DNA of 64,000 nucleotides from NCBI RefSeq assembly GCF_003576645.1, contig NC_044922.1, positions 18,378,697 through 18,442,696 on the forward strand. Reading direction: 5' to 3'. Source of the stretch: Ipomoea triloba. Lineage: Eukaryota; Streptophyta; Magnoliopsida; Solanales; Convolvulaceae. A program made the position numbers and the translations under genes. Below the pieces are notes generated by a model. The model saw only the letters and a program-made list of their open reading frames with translations. It did no database searches and had not been told where the DNA came from. Positions 57,721 through 64,000 of this stretch are shown one piece after another (the first letter of the stretch is position 1; each line of letters starts with the position of its first letter).

Positions 57721-58440
57721 TTTTTATAATTTAAATAATATTCGAAGATATGAAGGGATATGAAGTAATGATTCGATTAAATGAAATATTATATATAAAA
57801 ATAAGCCTAACCTATTGGGCAGGCCTACCCTACTGCATAATACGGCAGGGTGTGGATTAGGAATTTCGAGACCCACCAAAAAGCTACATGGGCTAGCCCT
57901 GCAAAGAGGCGGGGCGCGGCCCTAATCCTGAACGCAATAAATAGTAACTAATACAAACCCTAAATACCGTTTCCATAGCCTCGCCTCTCCCCCTCTTACC
58001 GTCTACCCATTTCTTCCTTGCCATTTCCTTTTATCTCCCTCACAAACAACCAACAACAACATCGAAACAACTTTTCCAACTAGCACCGTTCTTTGACGTA
58101 GATTCAACCTTGGTGAGCAATCACACCTTATGGCTAAAGGAAGATATTCTCCTGCTTTGTTGATGTTTGTTATTAACTTTTATATATTTGTTTTCAATTT
58201 CTTGTGGTTGATTCCATTATTGGCATAGAAAGTGTATTATGTATTTATGTTGTTGTTTATATTTTTTTATTTGTTTCACATTATATTTGTGTTGGTGTGA
58301 CTTGCTTTGCTCTAATTTTTAAATTTTTATTTTTCAATTTATTTTCTTTTTAAAAAAATTATCAGTGGGCAAGGTGGGCTGAGGTTTTTCTTCGTCCTCC
58401 CCTAGCCTGCATTTATAACTCTAGTTAAATTCATCAAACA
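57720..58440 (-). repeat. R1, copy 9, in reverse orientation
   Basis: Reverse of the other copies: GC-rich end first (57810-57930), then the leader-like middle with 'caccttatggctaaaggaag' at about 58125, and the left end (gcctgcatttataactctag) at about 58405-58430. This is the best view of the presumed Met-Ala-Lys start. Confidence 0.75.
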
Positions 58441-58614
58441 CCCTCGTTGTTCATCATAATTTAATAGATTTAATTTAATAAGTTTGTTGCTAGTAGATAT
58501 GAAATAAAAATTTTGGAACAGTTGCAAACCCAGATGCCTTCACACATTTTCACCTCGGCCTAGGGGGCCTAGTGCCTAGGCGACCGCCTAGGTCAATTTT
58601 TACAACACTTACTA

Positions 58615-59052
58615 CTGCTAATTAATTATTTTCTTCTCAAAATGTATACAATGCCTAAATGGTGAAGGTTCTCATTTTCCTCCGTTGGCATTCATAACGA
58701 ACCCAATCCATTAACAATTAGTTTACCAAATATCTTTCTACAACTAGCTAACCCAATCCGCTAACAACTATCAACTAAGTCAACCCACAACTATTTGTCA
58801 AACACTCCCAAAATATGTAATGGACGCGAACAAGTATCAAACCACCCGAGGCTAGGCCTTAGGTGCCTTTTAGCCTCTTAAGAAATATTATTGAATGCTT
58901 GGACAAGATACAATATGAATTTGGGTTATTTAGAGGTCAATTGGATGTGTTTTGAAGTCATATTGACACAAAGATGTGTTCTAGGAGTCATGATAGGTTA
59001 AGAAAGTGAAACACAAAATGTGTTGGAAGTATCATAGCATGACCGGGGACCC
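58615..59052 (-). repeat. Dispersed repeat R3, copy 2
   Basis: Reverse complement of 31558-31985. Preceded by 'gcctaggcgaccgcctagg' near 58568, a short palindromic GC motif. Confidence 0.75.
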
Positions 59053-59409
59053 AAGTTTACCAGGTTGTTATTTTTTAAAACTTGGAGGACCATTGAAGGT
59101 CATTTAAAAGTCGAGGGACCACAGCTAGTAAATCGCTAATACTCGGATGATCATTGGAGGTATTAACTCTAATTTTATTTATACAAAAAAGAAAAGGAGA
59201 ACAAAAGTTTTTAAAAAATTTAAGAGAAAAGTTTGAGGTTATATAATATATTTGAATATGATTTGAGTTCATATTGCTAATCTCTTTCTTCTTCCCAATT
59301 TCCTTTTCTTGCAGGTTGAAGAATGGAATGGTTTAAACTTTTGATCTGATTTTGAACAACCCCAAACAAATTAAACATACTTCCTCATCATTACTCCCAA
59401 TTTAATTTA

Positions 59410-60927
59410 ATGGCTACTAGTCGTCGATTGGAAACTACACAATACGAAAGAAGGGATTTGATAAGTGAACTGCCAATAGAGCTAAAACACAGAATTTTGG
59501 AGTGTTTGCCCACCCGATATGTTTCTAGAATGACCATGCTCTCAACCATCTGGAAGAATGTTTGGTTGCAACATGGGCGGCTTGTGTTTGATCAGGACTT
59601 CTTTGAAAGCATCCGAAAATATGTAGTTGCAAACTCCACAAGTGCTGTGAACATAATCAATAATATTCTCTTGCTCCGTCGTGGGCCAATCAAGAAATTT
59701 ACTTTAAACATTTTCTTAGAGCCTAAGCTGCAACAGTCTGATATAGAGCGGTGGTGTCATTTTCTATCAAGAAATGTTATTGAAGAACTCACCTTGCATT
59801 TGTTTGTTGTTCGAAGTACGCTTAAGCTGCCAGTTTGTATATTTTCGTGCCCCACAATTAAGCGGCTGAGACTCGATTGTCTAGTTGTAGATTTCCCAGC
59901 AAATGCTCGATGTATATTCCCTAGAGTAACTTCATTTTAGTTTTCGATAGCGTTGAGCTTAAGTGGAGTGTTAATGGAGTTTCCTCTACTATTCCTAATC
60001 TTGAGAAGCTGGCTTTCCTTGGAGGTTGTGAGGGGATGGATAAATTTGAGATCATTGCTCCCAAACTTGAAAGCTTGTCTCACATTAGTGCTTATTCTGG
60101 GTTTGAACCGAGATGGTTTGCACTTCAATTGAAGAGAATTAAGAGTCTTTGCTTGTCTGGCAGTTTCTTGAGGGTAAGAATAGAATCTATCTTGTTTTTA
60201 CTTGTATTGGTAAAAATTAAATGGATGGAAGGATTTAATGTTAAAGTTTTTGTCTAGATGGGCTAATTAATTTGAATTGTTTTCTCTGATCTATTGTTAC
60301 TTTTTTTCTAGCGTGGAGGTGTGCAGCAGCTGTGCTTAATTCTTCGACTGCAATAAATCTGCAAATAATGGAGCTGCATCATTTGAGATTTAGTTGTGAG
60401 AAGCAGATCGCCACCGCTATGGCATTGCTTCAAAAATCTCCCAACCTATGTGAATTGGGTATTAGGGCAGGAACGGTACGTTGAGTTTATTAATTTTTAG
60501 CAATCATGATTCTTTATTATTTCTTTGTTTCTTTCGAGTTCTCTCATGGTGTCTTTCGTTTCTTGTTGAGTTGTAGCCATCATGGAGTGACTATGAAGAA
60601 GATGCTTTGAAGCATTTGGAGGATCTAGACCATTACTTTATTAATCAGGATATGAAGATGTTTAGTACAGTCAAGATTGAAGGGTTTAATGGATCTAGGT
60701 TTGAAGTTCTTTTTGTAAAGTCGGTCTTCACCAAATGCCCTGCATTGGAGAGAGTTGTTATTCACCCTGCATGGATCGGGAGTATAACATATGCTTTAAT
60801 GGGGATGAATAATATCCTAAGGGAATTGACGTGCTTCCATCGTGCATCTCCTAATGCACAACTTGTCATCCTCGAGCACAAGTCTACCAATAACCTTGTT
60901 GGTTATAATGCCGTAGATGACATCTAA
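59410..60927 (+). pseudogene. F-box/LRR/FBD pseudogene, subfamily A
   Basis: Exon 1 59410-60173, exon 2 60312-60475 and exon 3 60577-60927 sit at the family junctions. The F-box is intact (LPIELKHRILECLPTRYVSRM, LSTIWKNVWLQHGRLVF). Lesions: two extra T near 59935 create a TAG (59938-59940) and shift the frame; a 12-bp insertion lies near 59965; exon 2 has a one-base deletion near 60320 (164 bp instead of 165). Exon 3 is open with a full FBD (FSTVKIEGFNGSRFEVLF, CPALERVVIHP). As read, translation ends after 176 residues: F-box and part of the LRR region. It runs opposite to the other subfamily A genes, and its upstream leader intron acceptor is kept at about 59310. Confidence 0.87.
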
Positions 60928-61730
60928 TTTGCTGCATAATGACATGCGAATCGAGTTACTCATCATGTTTTAATTAGGGATTGGTCGGTATGTTCATGCG
61001 GAGTGGCGCGCTCCAAAACCGTTTGTCTTGTATTCTCTGTGTTTTGAACTTAGACCTTCCTAGTTAATAAAGTGTTTGTGTAATTTCAAAAAAGAAGAGG
61101 TTATGGGCTTCCTTTCTTAACCTATTGACATTAATTATGAGAATTCTTAGCTTATCTCCTAAAGATTTCAAGTACTTATAAATTAAATAATGAGTTTTTT
61201 GCACTTTTCTATCAATTTCTCGCTGGAAAAAAAATTCCTTTTCAAGCAGAGTTAAAATGGACATTTACATTGTGCATGGAGAACGCCGAATAGACATTTA
61301 CATTGTGTAAATCTCCAATCATCCAAATCCCTCATTTTCTGTCTACAACAACGAACTTGCGAACCTGTGAACTTGTGAGCGAACCTACGAACCGTGTGAG
61401 CGAGCAACGAGCAAAATAATGTTTAATTTAAAAACATAATTTAAACAGGTTCTTTGCTTATGTAGTTTGGGAATTTGCGGAGACTAATAATAAAAGTAAT
61501 AATGTTTAATTTGAATACATAATTTAAAAATATAATTAAAAAGTATATTTAACTTAATATCCATGTAGGCGCCATGTGGCATGGTAACCTGTTGAAATAA
61601 GAAATATAATATAAGAAATAAGTTTGATTTTATTTAGATTTTAATTAAATTTTACCATAATTATATTTAGTAATTTAACATATATTAGAATACTTACTTT
61701 AATAATATTAATCATACCATAATTATTACT

Positions 61731-61787
<57 letters not shown>

Positions 61788-62560
61788 ATAATATACACAT
61801 ATATACTTTTATTTAAAAACAATTAATATAATTAAGATTTTAACATTAAGTATTAAGTATTAATATTATGTGTGTATTAGCCTAATATGATAGCACAAGT
61901 GGCAAGTGAGCTCTCTTTGTATGGAAGAATTTTTGGAGAACCGAGTTCGGTACCATATCTTTTTTATATTCTTCAATAGTAACTAAAATTGATTTCATTT
62001 AGATTTTAATTAGTAAGGTTGTGTTACTTATTTTCTAAAATATAAATATCAAACTTATAAAAATGATTACATTATTATTATTATTATTATTATGATACAA
62101 CAATATTATTATATAAAATCTAAATAAAAAAACTTATTATAGTGAACTAATGCTATTACCCATAATTTATATCTGTATTTCTATCCTTATTGAGTTGTAC
62201 GTTGCGCTACAAATATTGTGTTATTATTTTTATCAGACAAAATTTTTTTACAGTTTAACTTCAATTAATACATATTAAATGTTACTGTAATTATATTGAA
62301 TCAATTACCATATCTAAAATTCTTACTTTAACAATTATTAATCATATCATAATTATTATCCAAATTATCAAATATCAACTATACTTTTAATATAATTTGA
62401 ATTCTACACCTATGAAATATTTTTAAAAAATCTATATACTATTATTTAAAAAAATTGTTTCAATATTAATATAATTTTGATTTTAATATTAAATATTAAT
62501 ATTGGACATCTATTTTTGGACAAAAAAACTATTACTCTGTATTACTATATATATTTATAC
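60928..62560. other. F-box 3' flank, then AT-rich spacer
   Basis: 60928-61190 is the conserved subfamily A 3' flank in the orientation of the gene. 61734-61781 is a (TA)n run. 61878-61955 is a SINE head fragment (gcacaagtggcaagtgagctc), and 62062-62090 a (TTA)n run. No gene seen. Confidence 0.6.
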
Positions 62561-62913
62561 AATAATATGGAATGCCTATCCCATCCTTGTATGATTGTTT
62601 TAGGGATTTATAGGATGCCGTGAATTGGGAGATTTATAGGGTTTAGCAACCGGCAAACTTCTCCCAACTCAAACACTTCTCCGTTTCGACGTTCCGATTA
62701 CTGCTTTCTCTCAAATCGAATCTACAGTGCGCCACCGTGTATGTATGTATGTATTAATGTATACATTCTTCTGGCTTTCTTGTATTATGTATGTAGGGCT
62801 TGCAATTTATAGTTACTAATTTACTATTGTCGATTTAACCCACTTTAAGGTTTTGATTCAATTTTAATTTATTATTTATTCTTTAATTTGCATATGTCAA
62901 AGTTATCTGGATT
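62560..62913 (+). promoter_or_regulatory. Upstream region and leader of the gene at 62914
   Basis: 62630-62790 matches 50300-50480 upstream of the paralogue (gggtttagcaa, gctttctctcaaat, gtatgtattaatgtatacattctt), so it is probably the conserved promoter/leader. The exact transcription start is not visible. Confidence 0.5.
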
Positions 62914-64000
62914 ATGGCGAGAAAACAACAACAGCGGAGAGATAGAATCAGTGAACTCCCCGTAGATATAGTTGACAAGATTTTAGGGTTTTTACCTATT
63001 CATGAAGCTGCTAAAATGGCTGTTTTGTCTACCTTTTGGAGAGATACGTGGTTCAGTCTTACAAAATTCATCTTTGACTCTAGGTTTTTGTCCCACATTA
63101 TGAGAAAATATAGGACCCGGGAAGACAGTGATATTTGGGTGTCTGCAGCTTTGTATGTAATCAACAAAGTCCTCAACCAGCACAATGGACTTATTCGCAC
63201 ATTTGTCGTTAATTTTCAGGGTAACACTAGGAAATCACTTAAGTCTCGGTCGTTTGATATTGATCAGTGGTTTCTTTTCGTCACACGAAAAGGCGTTGAA
63301 GATATCTTCCTTAGTTTTATGGTTGGAGATGATTACAGGTTTCCGAATTACATATTTTCGTGCCCAACACTAAGGGTATTGTATCTTGATACAGTCTCTA
63401 TTAAATTATGTGCCTACTGCACATTACCAAATGTCACTTCACTTGTTTTTAAAAATATTGATTTTCATGGTGTTGATCTTCCGGATCCAGTTGATTTTCC
63501 TCTGCTTTAGAATCTCTCATTCATCAGATGTTATAACCTGCCCAATTTGAAGATTACTGCTCGAATACTCGATATTTTAGTACTCAACGACAGCCATTTT
63601 TACCATGTCCCTATTTACTCGAACTTGAGATCTCTTCGTGTTCTTGAGCTGGATTGTTATTCTCTTGTGGTATCTTAGTCTGAACTCTTTTTTGTTTGGA
63701 TTATTGTTTTTTTAAAGTATTTGTTTGGAACTGATCTTAACTTGATTTCTATTTGGTTTCAAAGGATTTTGATAAAGGATGTACTAGAAGGGAACTACAA
63801 CCACAACCATTTGTACTAAATGTGGAATACTTGATATTATCAGAATACATTTTTGTGTCCAGTGACATTTCTTCTGAGTTCATTCATTTGCTCCGAACAT
63901 GCCCAAAGTTATCCACACTTGATATAAATTTATCGGTAATTTTCCTATATTACTTTTTCTGTTGATTCTAGTTGTTTAATTTCCATTATTATTATTTTGC
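62914..64000 (+). pseudogene. F-box/LRR gene, subfamily C, with an internal stop; 3' end outside the window
   Basis: Exon 1 is 62914-63669 (252 codons) and exon 2 63765-63935 (57), with GTATCT and GTAATT donors; exon 3 lies beyond the window. F-box at about residues 10-52 (SELPVDIVDKILGFLPIHEAA, LSTFWRDTWFSL). Strands GVEDIFLSFM and TLRVLYLDTVSI are clear. Codon 199 is TAG (63508-63510), where the paralogue at 50656 has Leu-Lys-Asn. The frame is open before and after, so this is one nonsense change in an otherwise well kept gene. As read it ends after 198 residues with the F-box but no FBD. Confidence 0.85.

Noticed and set aside
1..64000. Self-incompatibility (S-locus F-box) cluster
   Set aside because: An array of F-box genes recalls SLF clusters, but these proteins carry LRR-like strands and a C-terminal FBD in three exons, not the SLF architecture, and no S-RNase-like gene is present.

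Overview
This is plant nuclear DNA, almost certainly from a eudicot. It is AT-rich, the genes have three coding exons joined by GT-AG introns, and Stowaway, Tourist, hAT-like and Mutator-like MITEs, SINEs, a solo LTR and a decayed Ty1/copia element are interleaved with them. Nothing in the window fixes the species. A member of the Convolvulaceae (Ipomoea type) is my guess from the style of the F-box family, and it is inference only.

The only recognisable host genes belong to one family: F-box / leucine-rich-repeat / FBD proteins of the At1g13570-like type, the substrate-recognition subunits of SCF (SKP1-CUL1-F-box) ubiquitin ligases. I count 16 loci or fragments. Exon 1 (about 250 codons) carries the F-box and LRR-like strands, exon 2 has 53-57 codons, and exon 3 has 91-117 codons and carries the FBD. 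All introns are phase 0. Three subfamilies are visible. Subfamily A (MAT.RR start) is at 8240-8515, 8537-9110, 9780-11232, 14293-14879, 15570-16280, 17462-17520, 18504-18847, 20077-21548, 22165-23678, 33545-34150 and 59410-60927. Subfamily B (MAS start) is at 5198-6230, 36860-39560, 40347-41831 and 53423-55446. Subfamily C (MDG/MER/MAR start) is at 21-1037, 50656-52107 and 62914-64000.

Only three distinct loci read as intact: 20077-21548 (with its duplicate 22165-23678), 40347-41831 and 50656-52107. The locus at 21-1037 is open as far as the window shows. The others carry a single nonsense codon, a homopolymer frameshift, several lesions, or only exon 2/3 remnants. This is a birth-and-death tandem array.

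Layout. 1-1.1 kb: C gene. 1.1-5 kb: repeats. 5-6.3 kb: B pseudogene running into an assembly N. 7-19.5 kb: repeated modules of a roughly 1 kb dispersed element (called R1 here) joined to A-subfamily debris, plus one nearly intact A gene. 19.7-23.9 kb: a 2.1 kb duplication whose copies are separated by one N, probably an assembly artefact. 24-32 kb: gene-free repeats, including a 1.5 kb near-perfect palindrome. 32-34.2 kb: an acidic unknown reading frame and an A fragment. 34.4-36.7 kb: repeats. 36.9-39.6 kb: a B gene split by an apparent inversion. 40.3-42.2 kb: an intact B gene. 42.3-50.2 kb: transposable elements. 50.6-64 kb: C, B, A and C genes with repeats between them.

If expressed, the intact proteins would each couple a different substrate to the same SCF core, so the genes act in parallel and not as a pathway. 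I found no tRNA or rRNA gene, CRISPR array or operon. I did not find a convincing new multi-gene system. The most unusual structures are the palindrome, the head-to-head F-box pseudogenes, the inversion-split gene, and the probable false duplication.
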